Shown: one piece after another, positions 49,884-58,106 of the stretch
How positions within the stretch are numbered: the first letter of the stretch is position 1
How the letters are laid out: each line of letters begins with the position of its first letter
Assembly (NCBI RefSeq): GCF_003413745.1
Contig: NZ_QVID01000002.1
Span: 310,001-374,000 of the forward strand
From: Marixanthomonas ophiurae
GTDB taxonomy: Bacteria > Bacteroidota > Bacteroidia > Flavobacteriales > Flavobacteriaceae
Reading direction: 5' to 3'
Length of the DNA stretch: 64,000 nucleotides
Position numbers and translations under genes: made by a program
The notes under the pieces: generated by a model
The model's input: the letters and a program-made list of their open reading frames with translations, nothing else
Database searches by the model: none
What the model was told of the DNA's origin: nothing

Positions 49884-50533
49884 TACAACGATTGATGTTG
49901 ATACTACTATTTATGAGCTCGTTTTCAAGCTTGGCTCAAGAACAAGATGAAGATTTACTGCGCATTAAAGAGCGGTTGGATATTGTTTCAGCGTTTACAG
50001 CCGACTTAAAACTGGATGTGGATATTAGTTTTATCAATATGCCACAAAAAACAGCTATAGTAAAATTTAAAAAAGGGGAGCCTATGTCTTTTTCTTCGGA
50101 AGAATTTGCGCTTATCCCCAAACGCGGACTAGATTTTTCATTTCAGGAATTATTTGAACATCCTTTTATCACTGTAGATCGTGGAATGGAAGTTATAGAG
50201 GGAAAAGAGTTAAAAGTAGTGAATGTTATTCCTACAGATAAAAAAGCCGATTTTTCGATTGCAACAGTATATTTAGATGTAAAAGCTGAACGCATAGCTA
50301 TTTCAGAAATAAGCACTAAAAAAGATGGCACGTATAAACTACTATTAGATTACCCAACTTACGAAGCTGTTTTACCTTCAAAAGTAGAAGTACAGTTTGA
50401 AATGGAGCGTATTCGTATTCCGCTTAATTTTATGGGAAGAGATATAGACGTTGATAGAAAGCAAATGCGTAAAGAAGACGTAAAAACTGGGAAAATTTTT
50501 TTGACGTTGGATTATGAAACTATTTTTTATTAA
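49880..50533 (+). CDS. Exported LolA/LolB-like protein of the ABC exporter operon
   Basis: A 217-residue protein with a signal peptide (about 1-19, ending SSLAQ). The mature part resembles the half-barrel LolA/LolB fold: a long N-terminal helix region (IKERLDIVSAFTADLKLDVDISF), strands with alternating charge, and a link to lipid handling in family terms. The start is the ATG at 49880, overlapping the permease stop (ATGA); a longer in-frame form beginning inside the permease is less likely. In this operon it could carry a lipid or hydrophobic substrate across the periplasm (inference). It converges on the DUF4412 gene with 4 bp overlap. Confidence 0.7.
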   Translation: MIQRLMLILLFMSSFSSLAQEQDEDLLRIKERLDIVSAFTADLKLDVDISFINMPQKTAIVKFKKGEPMSFSSEEFALIPKRGLDFSFQELFEHPFITVDRGMEVIEGKELKVVNVIPTDKKADFSIATVYLDVKAERIAISEISTKKDGTYKLLLDYPTYEAVLPSKVEVQFEMERIRIPLNFMGRDIDVDRKQMRKEDVKTGKIFLTLDYETIFY

Positions 50534-51216
50534 TTGTCAACCTTGCTTATAGAGTACCCTTCACTACTAAATATATTTTCATCAACAGTTTTAGAAATAT
50601 GAATAACACGAATTATCACATCGGCACGACCAGTTTTGCTTTTTAAAAGCATTTCTAGAGGTAGTCCTTCCACGCCAAACTGATCGAAAAGTTCTATTTC
50701 TTTGGCATCTTTTCCCGCTCCAACAGACTGATATGCCAATACACTACCCATATTTAGTTCTATAGCTTCTGGCATCCACAAACTAGCGGTATATTCACCG
50801 TTTACTGCTAACACTTCACGAGTTTGGTACCCTTCAATTTCTTTAGTTTTTCCCGTATAGTTAAGTTTGGTTCGTGGTCCTGTGCCATAATCACGCATCG
50901 CCACGTTCATTCCAGGCCAATATTTATCATTCATGGGTAAGATATATCCGCCTTTTATACCATTATGTTCAAATAGTCCAGTTATAGTAGAATCTTGTAC
51001 ATTAAAAATAAGACGTAAATCTGGTTGGTTTCTTTTAGCATGAATAATGAGTGCCGTTTTATCTTTTCCGAAGAAATAGGAAAGGGTGTCACCTCGTTGG
51101 TTTCCATTATCGTATTGCTGTGATACAACTAAATCAAAACTTCCTGTAAATTTTTGTGAGTAAAGTTGTAAAAACGTAAAAATAGACAATATAAGAAGTA
51201 GTGTGTGTTTTTTCAT
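50530..51216 (-). CDS. DUF4412 domain-containing exported protein
   Basis: A 228-residue protein with a signal peptide (about 1-20, ending LQLYSQ) and a DUF4412 domain: the start KFTGSFDLVVSQ, central GYILPMND and TKEIEGYQTREVLAVNGEYTASLWMPEAIE are typical. DUF4412 is uncharacterised and predicted to fold as a beta-rich periplasmic domain related to LolA-like proteins. It converges on the LolA-like gene of the exporter operon, overlapping by 4 bp, and has its own upstream region. Function unknown. Confidence 0.78.
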   Translation of the reverse strand: MKKHTLLLILSIFTFLQLYSQKFTGSFDLVVSQQYDNGNQRGDTLSYFFGKDKTALIIHAKRNQPDLRLIFNVQDSTITGLFEHNGIKGGYILPMNDKYWPGMNVAMRDYGTGPRTKLNYTGKTKEIEGYQTREVLAVNGEYTASLWMPEAIELNMGSVLAYQSVGAGKDAKEIELFDQFGVEGLPLEMLLKSKTGRADVIIRVIHISKTVDENIFSSEGYSISKVDN

Positions 51217-51308
51217 CTTACATTAAAAGTACTCCAAGATACAATTTTTTGTTTTGAAAAAACTTTTGTGTGCTGTCATAAAACCCTTACAAGTATATGG
51301 TTATATGC

Positions 51309-51341
51309 AAAAAAAGAACGGCTCTTAGTAGAGAGCCGTTC
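51309..51341 (-). terminator. Rho-independent terminator downstream of the LRR gene
   Basis: GAACGGCTCT and AGAGCCGTTC form a perfect 10-bp stem with loop TAGTAG; on the minus strand a run of seven T follows. It lies about 155 bp after the LRR stop. The stretch between holds no recognisable gene. Confidence 0.88.
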
Positions 51342-51497
51342 AAACCAAATAAATCAATTAGCAACTAAACTAATTAATTAATACAATAGTAATTATTAAT
51401 TTTTTTTAGGCAAAGTCCTTTAACGGTATTTTTGGATTTTTATCGACTGGTATTTTCAAAATAATTCTGAAAATTCGTACGATAAATCAATTAGCTT

Positions 51498-52208
51498 TTA
51501 TTCATCGTCACTTGTCTCAATAGCAATAATACTATTTGCTGGAGAAGTTATTGTAGGCTCTTTAGTAAGATCTAATAATGCTCCTGAATTTGAAAGTAAT
51601 ACCATTGAAAACATTTCAGGGTTAGTGAACTTGTTTTCGGCTACCATTAGTTCTTTTAAATTATTGTTTTGTGCCAAATCGGTTGGTAAAACACCAGTCA
51701 GTTGATTGTCAAAAACATTAAAAATTTCTAAAGCTTTAAGGTTTTTGATAGTTACCGGAATATTTCCAGTAATATTATTACTGCTAAGGTGTAATTGTTT
51801 TAACTGAGTAAGGTTACCAATAGTACTCGGGATAGTTCCGGTTAAATGATTTCCATTAAAAGCTAATACCTTCAAGTTTGAAAGGTTACCCATTGTTGTT
51901 GGCAACTCACCAGATATTTTATTAAAAGATAATTCTAGGGTTTCGAGGCTTGTAAGGTTTTCAATAGAAGAAGGGATAGTCCCTTCAAGATTATTAAAAA
52001 GCAATGTAATACCAATTACTTTATCGTTTTCTAATGTTACTCCTTGCCATTCAGATACGGGTTGATTTAGTTCCCAAGTGCTATTCCATTGTTCACCATT
52101 AGTCGCATTATAAAAATCGATAAGGGCTTGCTTTTCTTGTGTGCTTACTTGAGCAAATAGGGTAGTGCAAAAAGCTAAAAATAAAAGACTTAGTAGTGGT
52201 TTTTTCAT
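51498..52208 (-). CDS. Exported leucine-rich repeat protein
   Basis: A 236-residue protein with a signal peptide (about 1-19, ending TTLFAQ), an N-terminal cap typical of bacterial plant-type LRR proteins (QALIDFYNATNGEQWNSTW) and about six LRRs of the form LTSLETLELSFNKISGELPTTMGN. Such repeats bind proteins or peptides. No type IX sorting domain is present, so it may stay periplasmic or leave by another path. I chose the ATG at 52208, which gives a clean signal peptide, over one 45 bp upstream. Followed by a terminator. Confidence 0.88.
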   Translation of the reverse strand: MKKPLLSLLFLAFCTTLFAQVSTQEKQALIDFYNATNGEQWNSTWELNQPVSEWQGVTLENDKVIGITLLFNNLEGTIPSSIENLTSLETLELSFNKISGELPTTMGNLSNLKVLAFNGNHLTGTIPSTIGNLTQLKQLHLSSNNITGNIPVTIKNLKALEIFNVFDNQLTGVLPTDLAQNNNLKELMVAENKFTNPEMFSMVLLSNSGALLDLTKEPTITSPANSIIAIETSDDE

Positions 52209-52304
52209 TATTTGGGGCTTTGATTTTCTTACAAAACGGTATAAAGAAACCACTTTTTTTGTCTAAGTGCAAAAAAAATCGATGAACTGCACAATATAAA
52301 TTAA

Positions 52305-52949
52305 TTATTTGGTTGCTACTTGCTGCAGGAAAGAGGTATTCACTTCGTGAACTCCTTCAAAAACAGATATTTGTAGTCTATTTCCGAATAACGAATTTCC
52401 TTTTAACTGTTCCTCGGTTTTACGTGCTTCGGTAATGTATGGATCTTTACTTCCGTACAGGTATGTTACCTTTGTTTCAGGTTTCAAAAATGAAAAATCT
52501 TCTGGCTTTAATTCTACCGGAATTCCACCAGAATGAAGTAATAAATGGTCGCACTGAATTTTTCGGCTAGAAAGCCATCTTGTAGCGATAGATACACCCT
52601 GTGAATACCCCATAACTATAAAGTTTGGCATAACTTCTGGTTTCTCTGCTTCCCAAACTGCATCAATATACGCCAATACATTTTTGGTTTCGGCCACTGT
52701 ATTTTCTTTGGTAAGCCAGGAAGCGCCCACATGCTTAAAATCGTTCCCTTGGTAGTATTTTGAAGGAGCTTGTGGTATAATTATATAGTTTTCTTCCGGG
52801 TTTAAATGTTTAAAATACTTTGCGAAGTAACGGCTTAAATAGCCCAGGCCATGAAAGGCTATCCAAACATTTTTGGTTTTTGAAGTAAGTGAATTTACAG
52901 TGGTGTACGTATTTGTTGAAGTATAAGAAACCGTTCTTTCGTTGGCCAT
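52305..52949 (-). CDS. Alpha/beta-hydrolase, phospholipase/carboxylesterase type
   Basis: A 214-residue cytoplasmic serine hydrolase of the carboxylesterase/acyl-protein thioesterase group. The nucleophile elbow is GYSQG (VMGYSQGVSIATRW), the oxyanion region FHGLGYLSRYF, the acid probably Asp in YGSKDPYI and the His in FEGVHEV. Length matches the family of about 215. It is divergent from the menaquinone thioesterase gene with only 26 bp between, so promoters must overlap. The substrate is unknown. Confidence 0.87.
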   Translation of the reverse strand: MANERTVSYTSTNTYTTVNSLTSKTKNVWIAFHGLGYLSRYFAKYFKHLNPEENYIIIPQAPSKYYQGNDFKHVGASWLTKENTVAETKNVLAYIDAVWEAEKPEVMPNFIVMGYSQGVSIATRWLSSRKIQCDHLLLHSGGIPVELKPEDFSFLKPETKVTYLYGSKDPYITEARKTEEQLKGNSLFGNRLQISVFEGVHEVNTSFLQQVATK

Positions 52950-52975
52950 TTGTATTTTGTATTTTTACAAAGTAA

Positions 52976-53404
52976 ATGAAAGCTATGAAGTATACCAAAG
53001 AAGAAGTGTTAGCAGGTTGTAAAAAAATGTGTCAAAATACATTAATGGAGACATTAGAAATTGAGTTTATCGATGTTACCGAAGACACCCTTATTGCTAA
53101 AATGCCCGTAACCCCAAAAGTACACCAACCAGATGGTGTATTACATGGAGGAGCATCTGTCGCTTTAGCCGAAAGTGTAGGTAGCGCTGCTGCTTTTATA
53201 TTTATGGATGCTGAAAAGGTAAGTATTCGAGGAATTGAAATTGCAGCAAATCATGTGAAAAGTGTGAGGGAAGGATTTGTATATGCACATGCAAAAGTCT
53301 TACACCAAGGGCGTACCACTCAGCTTTGGCAAATTAAAATCGTTAATGAGAACGATCAATTGGTTTCTTTGGTTAAATTAACTACCTTAACGCTTGAAAA
53401 CTAA
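52976..53404 (+). CDS. Hotdog-fold acyl-CoA thioesterase, probably DHNA-CoA hydrolase (MenI-like)
   Basis: A 142-residue PaaI/YbgC-like hotdog thioesterase. The catalytic segment is HQPDGVLHGGASVALAESVGS, with the Glu in ALAES as the general base, followed by GIEIAANHVKSVREGFVYA. It precedes menF by 6 bp and belongs to the same operon as menF and menD. This supports hydrolysis of 1,4-dihydroxy-2-naphthoyl-CoA, the step after MenB. A second in-frame ATG at 52985 is an equally possible start. Assignment to MenI rests on context. Confidence 0.85.
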   Translation: MKAMKYTKEEVLAGCKKMCQNTLMETLEIEFIDVTEDTLIAKMPVTPKVHQPDGVLHGGASVALAESVGSAAAFIFMDAEKVSIRGIEIAANHVKSVREGFVYAHAKVLHQGRTTQLWQIKIVNENDQLVSLVKLTTLTLEN

Positions 53405-53410
53405 CCGCTA

Positions 53411-54478
53411 ATGAATTTAAAAATACTGCTTCAAAAAATTACCGAACATTATAAAAACCAAAAACCCTTTGTCCTTTATTCCCACCCCGAAAGCGATACA
53501 GTAGAGGTTTTGCTTCAGAAAGATTCAAAAAAATACACTTCCGAAGCATTTGATAAGCAAGGGATTGTTATGGCTCCTTTTATTTATGAGACAAAGGCCG
53601 TGTGTATTCCCTTACAAGAATCAGAACATATATCTTGTGAATTTTCAAAAGAAAAAATAAAAACTAAAACCCTTGATCCAAGTTTTAAAACATTGGAAAA
53701 AGAAGCGTATATGCGGCTAGTTTCAAAAGCACTTGCAACTATAAGCCATAAAAATACGCATAAGGTTGTTGTTTCAAGAAAAAAAGAATACTCAATTTCG
53801 AATACAGATTTCTCAATTTTTGTGCCCAGGTTATTGAAATTATACCCAACAGCATTCCGTTATGTATGGTTTCATCCTGAAACTGGATTGTGGTGTGGTG
53901 CTACGCCTGAAACACTTTTAGTGACCAACGGAACTTCCTTTACCACTATGGCATTAGCAGGAACAAAAAAGATTGAAAACCAAAAGACTCCGGAGTGGAC
54001 ACCAAAAGAAAAAAATGAACAGAAAGTAGTGACTGATGCCATAAGTAATTGTCTTCAAAAAGTTACTTCGGTTTTACGCGTTTCAAAGACCTATACGCAC
54101 GAAGCGGGTTCTTTGGCACATTTACGGACCGATATTACCGGAATGCTGAAAAATAAAAAAACGACTTTGGCAACTATTACCGCTGCATTGCACCCTACTC
54201 CGGCAGTTTGTGGCACACCTTTATCAGCAGCATTAGATTTTATAAACAAAAATGAAGGATACGATAGAGAATATTACACAGGCTTTATTGGTTCTATAGA
54301 CGATAACGATTCAACATCTTGCTTGTTTGTTAATCTGCGTTGTATGAAAATTGAAGATAATAAGGCTAGTTTGTATGTTGGGGGAGGAATTACATTTGAC
54401 TCTCAACCAGAAGAAGAGTGGGAAGAAACCCAAAATAAATTGCAAACCATGTTGCAAGTAGTGCAACCAATGCTTTAA
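53411..54478 (+). CDS. menF: Isochorismate synthase
   Basis: This enzyme isomerises chorismate to isochorismate, the first step of menaquinone synthesis. The 355-residue protein has the chorismate-binding domain: WFHPETGLWCGATPETLL, MALAGTKK, the Mg site region and HPTPAVCGTPLSAALDFI, EYYTGFIG. It is shorter than E. coli MenF (431), as is normal in Bacteroidetes. It lies 6 bp after the thioesterase and about 30 bp before menD. Siderophore-type EntC is the alternative, but menD and menB nearby decide for MenF. Confidence 0.93.
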   Translation: MNLKILLQKITEHYKNQKPFVLYSHPESDTVEVLLQKDSKKYTSEAFDKQGIVMAPFIYETKAVCIPLQESEHISCEFSKEKIKTKTLDPSFKTLEKEAYMRLVSKALATISHKNTHKVVVSRKKEYSISNTDFSIFVPRLLKLYPTAFRYVWFHPETGLWCGATPETLLVTNGTSFTTMALAGTKKIENQKTPEWTPKEKNEQKVVTDAISNCLQKVTSVLRVSKTYTHEAGSLAHLRTDITGMLKNKKTTLATITAALHPTPAVCGTPLSAALDFINKNEGYDREYYTGFIGSIDDNDSTSCLFVNLRCMKIEDNKASLYVGGGITFDSQPEEEWEETQNKLQTMLQVVQPML

Positions 54479-54496
54479 AATTGACACGGCAGTTTG

Positions 54497-54504
54497 TACC
54501 TTTG
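54497..54504 (+). promoter_or_regulatory. Possible internal promoter before menD (TACCTTTG)
   Basis: Perfect TAnnTTTG ending 5 bp before the menD ATG at 54510, in the 31-bp gap after menF. It would give a leaderless menD transcript in addition to the operon mRNA. Confidence 0.4.
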
Positions 54505-54509
54505 TGCCA

Positions 54510-56174
54510 ATGAATTTTTCTGCTAAACGCCTCTCGCAAACTGTTACACAACTTTGTTTATCTAAAGGTATAAATCACGTTGTTATTTCACCTGGTTCCC
54601 GTAATGCTCCTCTAACCATTGGTTTTACAGAGCATCCTGATTTTACATGTTTTAGTATTGTTGACGAACGCTGTGCAGCATTTTTTGCTTTAGGAATGGC
54701 GCAACAGTTTAAAAAACCGGTTGCATTAGTATGTTCTTCCGGGTCTGCATTGCTAAATTATTTTCCAGCTATTGCCGAAGCTTTTTATAGTGACATTCCG
54801 TTGGTTGTTCTTTCGGCAGATCGCCCTTCAGAATTATTAGAAATAGGGGATGGGCAGACTATTCAGCAAGAGGATGTGTATGGAAAACATATTCTATATA
54901 ACGCTAATTGCAAAGAAGGTGACGAAGACCAAACCTACAATGAAACCGAAATAAATATCGCTTTAAATACAGCGATAGAGTTGCAAGGTCCAGTACATGT
55001 AAACATACCTTTTTCTGAACCTTTATATCATACCGTAGATACATTAAAAGTGAGTCCACAAAATGTTCCGGCGAGAGCTACCTCTGAAGAAGTTACTATA
55101 AACTTAGATGAATTTACTGAGACGTGGAACAAGAGCGACAAAAAGATGATTTTAGTCGGCGTGTTACCTCCTAATAGTATTGATGAGCAGTACATTACTG
55201 CTCTAGCAAAAGGTGAAAGCGTACTTGTTTTGACCGAAACAACTTCAAATTTGCATCACGAACATTTTATTTCGGCTATCGATCAACTTATAACACCTTT
55301 AGGTGAAGCCGATTTTAAAGCATTACAGCCCGATATTTTGCTTACGTTTGGGGGAATGGTAGTTTCAAAACGAATCAAGAAATTTTTACGAAACTACAAA
55401 CCAAAGGCACATTGGCACGTTGACGCTAAAAAAGCGTATGATACGTATTTTGCGTTGAGTAAACATATAAAAACGACACCCGATACCTTTTTAAAGGCTT
55501 TTTTACCTAAAACAAAACAAGTTTCTAGCACCTATCAAAGGAGTTGGCTGACGGTTAAAAAAGAGCGTGCTGCATTACATAAAGAATATGTTGCAACGGC
55601 GCCCTATTCAGATTTTAAGGTGTATTCCAATGTATTTATACAGCTGCCAAACGACATACAACTGCAAGTGGCCAATAGTGCTGCAATTCGATATGCGCAA
55701 TTGTTTGACCTTCCGTCGTCTGTTCAATTTTTTTGTAATCGAGGAACTAGCGGAATAGATGGTAGTGTAAGTACAGCAATAGGAGCAGCGTATGCTTCAC
55801 AATTACCCACTCTTTTAATTACGGGCGATTTGAGCTTTTTCTATGATAGCAATGCCCTGTGGAATAACTATACTCCTTCAAACTTCAAGATTATCTTGAT
55901 TAATAATAGCGGTGGTGGTATTTTTAGGATTTTACCTGGAGCCAAAGACACGCAACACTTTAACCGCTTTTTTGAAACGAAACATCAACTTTCGGCAAAG
56001 CAATTGGCTGAAATGTATCAGTTTGACTATACTTCGACTCATAATGGAGTCACTTTGAAAGAAGAGTTGAGTGACTTTTTTACTTCTTCTGAAAAACCTA
56101 AAATTTTGGAAATATTTACACCTTCTGAAGTGAATGATACGGTATTATTAGACTACTTTAAATTTCTCAAATAA
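54510..56174 (+). CDS. menD: 2-succinyl-5-enolpyruvyl-6-hydroxy-3-cyclohexene-1-carboxylate synthase
   Basis: This ThDP-dependent enzyme joins isochorismate and 2-oxoglutarate in menaquinone synthesis. The 554-residue protein has the N-terminal SPGSRNAPLT and VDERCAAFFALGMAQ (catalytic Glu), CSSGSALLNYFPAIAEA, and the C-terminal cofactor domain with RGTSGIDGSVSTAIGAA, ITGDLSFFYDSNALWN and INNSGGGIFRILPG. I chose the ATG at 54510 over a GTG 6 bp earlier. Length is normal. Operon with menF. Confidence 0.97.
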   Translation: MNFSAKRLSQTVTQLCLSKGINHVVISPGSRNAPLTIGFTEHPDFTCFSIVDERCAAFFALGMAQQFKKPVALVCSSGSALLNYFPAIAEAFYSDIPLVVLSADRPSELLEIGDGQTIQQEDVYGKHILYNANCKEGDEDQTYNETEINIALNTAIELQGPVHVNIPFSEPLYHTVDTLKVSPQNVPARATSEEVTINLDEFTETWNKSDKKMILVGVLPPNSIDEQYITALAKGESVLVLTETTSNLHHEHFISAIDQLITPLGEADFKALQPDILLTFGGMVVSKRIKKFLRNYKPKAHWHVDAKKAYDTYFALSKHIKTTPDTFLKAFLPKTKQVSSTYQRSWLTVKKERAALHKEYVATAPYSDFKVYSNVFIQLPNDIQLQVANSAAIRYAQLFDLPSSVQFFCNRGTSGIDGSVSTAIGAAYASQLPTLLITGDLSFFYDSNALWNNYTPSNFKIILINNSGGGIFRILPGAKDTQHFNRFFETKHQLSAKQLAEMYQFDYTSTHNGVTLKEELSDFFTSSEKPKILEIFTPSEVNDTVLLDYFKFLK

Positions 56175-56178
56175 TTTT

Positions 56179-56592
56179 TTAAGAATCTAATAATTCTTTA
56201 CTCCAATTGTACGCTTCAGTAAGGGTTGAAAATGAAGTATGAGGTTTATTGAAAAATATAGATTCCATTGCTGCATTCTTTTTTCCTATTTCACTGCCAT
56301 ATACAATAGAAATACCTTTTAAAGTAGGGATCTTCTCCAGATATTTATAATCATGTGGGTTTAAAGAATATGAATGTATTCTATTAGAAATATACACCCA
56401 AGACGAAACTTTTAAATAGTTTAACCCTTTTACCAGAACAGGAAACGCATTTTTGTAAGAAAGTGTAACACCTTCATTTGCTTCTACAATAGCAATATTA
56501 CCATAAAAGTAAATAGTGCCAATTTCACTGTTAAAAATACTTTTTAGTACTGCTGAACTTGGTAAGGAGTGATGTGAAGGTGTTGCTTTCAT
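56179..56592 (-). CDS. Conserved hypothetical protein, STAS/SpoIIAA-like by appearance
   Basis: A 137-residue soluble protein with alternating strands and helices (GTIYFYGNIAIVEANEGVTL, VSSWVYISNRIHSYSLNPHDY, LKGISIVYGSEIGKKNAAMES). The pattern recalls the STAS/SpoIIAA-like fold seen in many Bacteroidetes hypothetical proteins, but I see no decisive motif. It converges on menD with a 4-bp gap and is divergent from the CvfB-like gene. Function unknown. The ATG at 56592 is the only good start. Confidence 0.6.
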   Translation of the reverse strand: MKATPSHHSLPSSAVLKSIFNSEIGTIYFYGNIAIVEANEGVTLSYKNAFPVLVKGLNYLKVSSWVYISNRIHSYSLNPHDYKYLEKIPTLKGISIVYGSEIGKKNAAMESIFFNKPHTSFSTLTEAYNWSKELLDS

Positions 56593-56667
56593 AGTGCGTC
56601 AAGGTAGTAAATAATATCAAACGATTAAAAATGTTTTTTTTGATATTTCAGTGAATGGTTAATGTAG

Positions 56668-56675
56668 TACCTTTG
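56668..56675 (+). promoter_or_regulatory. Promoter -7 element (TACCTTTG) of the CvfB-like gene
   Basis: Perfect TAnnTTTG ending 5 bp before the ATG at 56681, again predicting a leaderless mRNA. Confidence 0.55.
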
Positions 56676-56680
56676 CAGCT

Positions 56681-57511
56681 ATGATTAATATAGGACAATA
56701 CCAAACATTTACCATTTTAAGAGAAACCGATCCCGGTTTATACCTTGGTGACGAAGAAGAAAATGAACTTTTATTACCTCATAAATACAAACCCGAAACA
56801 TTTGAAATAGGGGATGAAATTGAAGTCTTTGTTTATTTAGATAATGAAGAACGGCCTATTGCAACAACCCTTGAGCCGTATGTTACATTAAATGAATTTG
56901 CTTACTTAGTGTGTAGTGATGTAAATAAATATGGTGCGTTTATGGATTGGGGATTGGAAAAACAACTCTTTGTTCCTTTTAAAGAACAAGCCCGCCCAAT
57001 GACGATAGGCAGTTGGTATATTGTGTACTTGTATTTAGATGATAAGACCAACCGTTTAGTGGGGTCTAGTAAAACAAACCGCTTTGTAGATAATACAAAT
57101 GTAACCGTCGAAAAATATGACAAAGTAGATATATTAGTCACTCATCTTACTGATAAAGGAGCCAATGTTATTGTAAATGGAAAACACCACGGGCTTATTT
57201 ATGTTGATGAAATTTTTGAAGATATCCGTAGCGGAGATCGGTTAAAAGCATACATAAAAAAAATACGGGAAGACAATAAAATAGATGTGGTACTACAAGC
57301 CCCAGGCTACCGAAGTATAGAGCCCAATGCCAATTATATTTTAGATGAATTAAAAGCAGCGGGCGGCTTTTTACCACTACACGACAAAAGTGACCCTGAT
57401 ACTATTAAAAATGAATTAGGGCTTAGTAAAAAAAGTTTTAAAAAAGCTATTGGGAGTCTCTATAAGGATAAACAGATTATTATTAAGAGTGACGGTATCG
57501 AGTTAATCTAA
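56681..57511 (+). CDS. CvfB-family S1-like RNA-binding protein
   Basis: A 276-residue protein of the CvfB family: three S1-like beta-barrels followed by a winged helix. Seen here are LLPHKYKPETFEIGDEIEVFVYLD (first), VNKYGAFMDWGLEKQLFVPFKEQ (second), ANVIVNGKHHGLIYVDEIFEDIRSGD (third) and the C-terminal helix-turn-helix with LGLSKKSFKKAIGSLYKDKQIII. In Staphylococcus CvfB affects virulence gene expression; in Bacteroidetes its role is unknown, presumably in RNA metabolism or translation. Length is typical. Convergent with the next gene with no gap. Confidence 0.92.
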   Translation: MINIGQYQTFTILRETDPGLYLGDEEENELLLPHKYKPETFEIGDEIEVFVYLDNEERPIATTLEPYVTLNEFAYLVCSDVNKYGAFMDWGLEKQLFVPFKEQARPMTIGSWYIVYLYLDDKTNRLVGSSKTNRFVDNTNVTVEKYDKVDILVTHLTDKGANVIVNGKHHGLIYVDEIFEDIRSGDRLKAYIKKIREDNKIDVVLQAPGYRSIEPNANYILDELKAAGGFLPLHDKSDPDTIKNELGLSKKSFKKAIGSLYKDKQIIIKSDGIELI

Positions 57512-58075
57512 TTAATACTGCCGAACCTGAATGTTTATAGAGCTTTTGTTTTCCTTATTTTTATATAGGTTTATGCCAGATTGCCTGTAATATGGATTGT
57601 AATAATATGAGTTTCCATATTGTGAGCCTCTATAATATGGATTACCAAAATATGGCATCGTTTGGTTTTGGTAAACCGAATTATTAACACGCGAATATTC
57701 GTCGTCGGTATAAACATTAAACTTATTAGCTCTCTTTAAACCTGATTGTGCAAACTGGTTGTTTAAACGAGCCGCAAATGGGTTGTTATTTGTTGATCTA
57801 GAATCAATAAAATTATTGTCTTGTGTAGCTGCTTGAACCATATCAACTGGCTGCCAGTAGTCTTTTTCTGAAACTGAAACAGGAGCCAAATTAGGTATAT
57901 AAACCGGGAGGGCACCAAAGCCTTGGCGGTCACCAAAAAGCCTGTATGGCATCAATTCTAAACCTTTTATTTCCACAGAAGGGATGGCTTCAATGGATAC
58001 TTGGCGGGTGTCAAAATCTGATTGGCCTAAGGCCAATACAGGTATTAGAAATAATATAGATAGGAGTTTTTTCAT
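57512..58075 (-). CDS. Exported Tyr/Asn-rich hypothetical protein
   Basis: A 187-residue protein with a signal peptide (about 1-17, ending ALGQ). The mature part has no recognised domain. The last 60 residues are rich in Tyr, Asn and Gly (PYFGNPYYRGSQYGNSYYYN), suggesting an unstructured or surface-associated tail. I chose the ATG at 58075, directly before the signal peptide, over a TTG 18 bp upstream. It follows the C1 peptidase gene by about 30 bp on the same strand, so the two may be co-transcribed. Function unknown. Confidence 0.65.
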   Translation of the reverse strand: MKKLLSILFLIPVLALGQSDFDTRQVSIEAIPSVEIKGLELMPYRLFGDRQGFGALPVYIPNLAPVSVSEKDYWQPVDMVQAATQDNNFIDSRSTNNNPFAARLNNQFAQSGLKRANKFNVYTDDEYSRVNNSVYQNQTMPYFGNPYYRGSQYGNSYYYNPYYRQSGINLYKNKENKSSINIQVRQY

Positions 58076-58106
58076 CTCTACAGAATATAGCAAATTTTAA
58101 GCCAAA

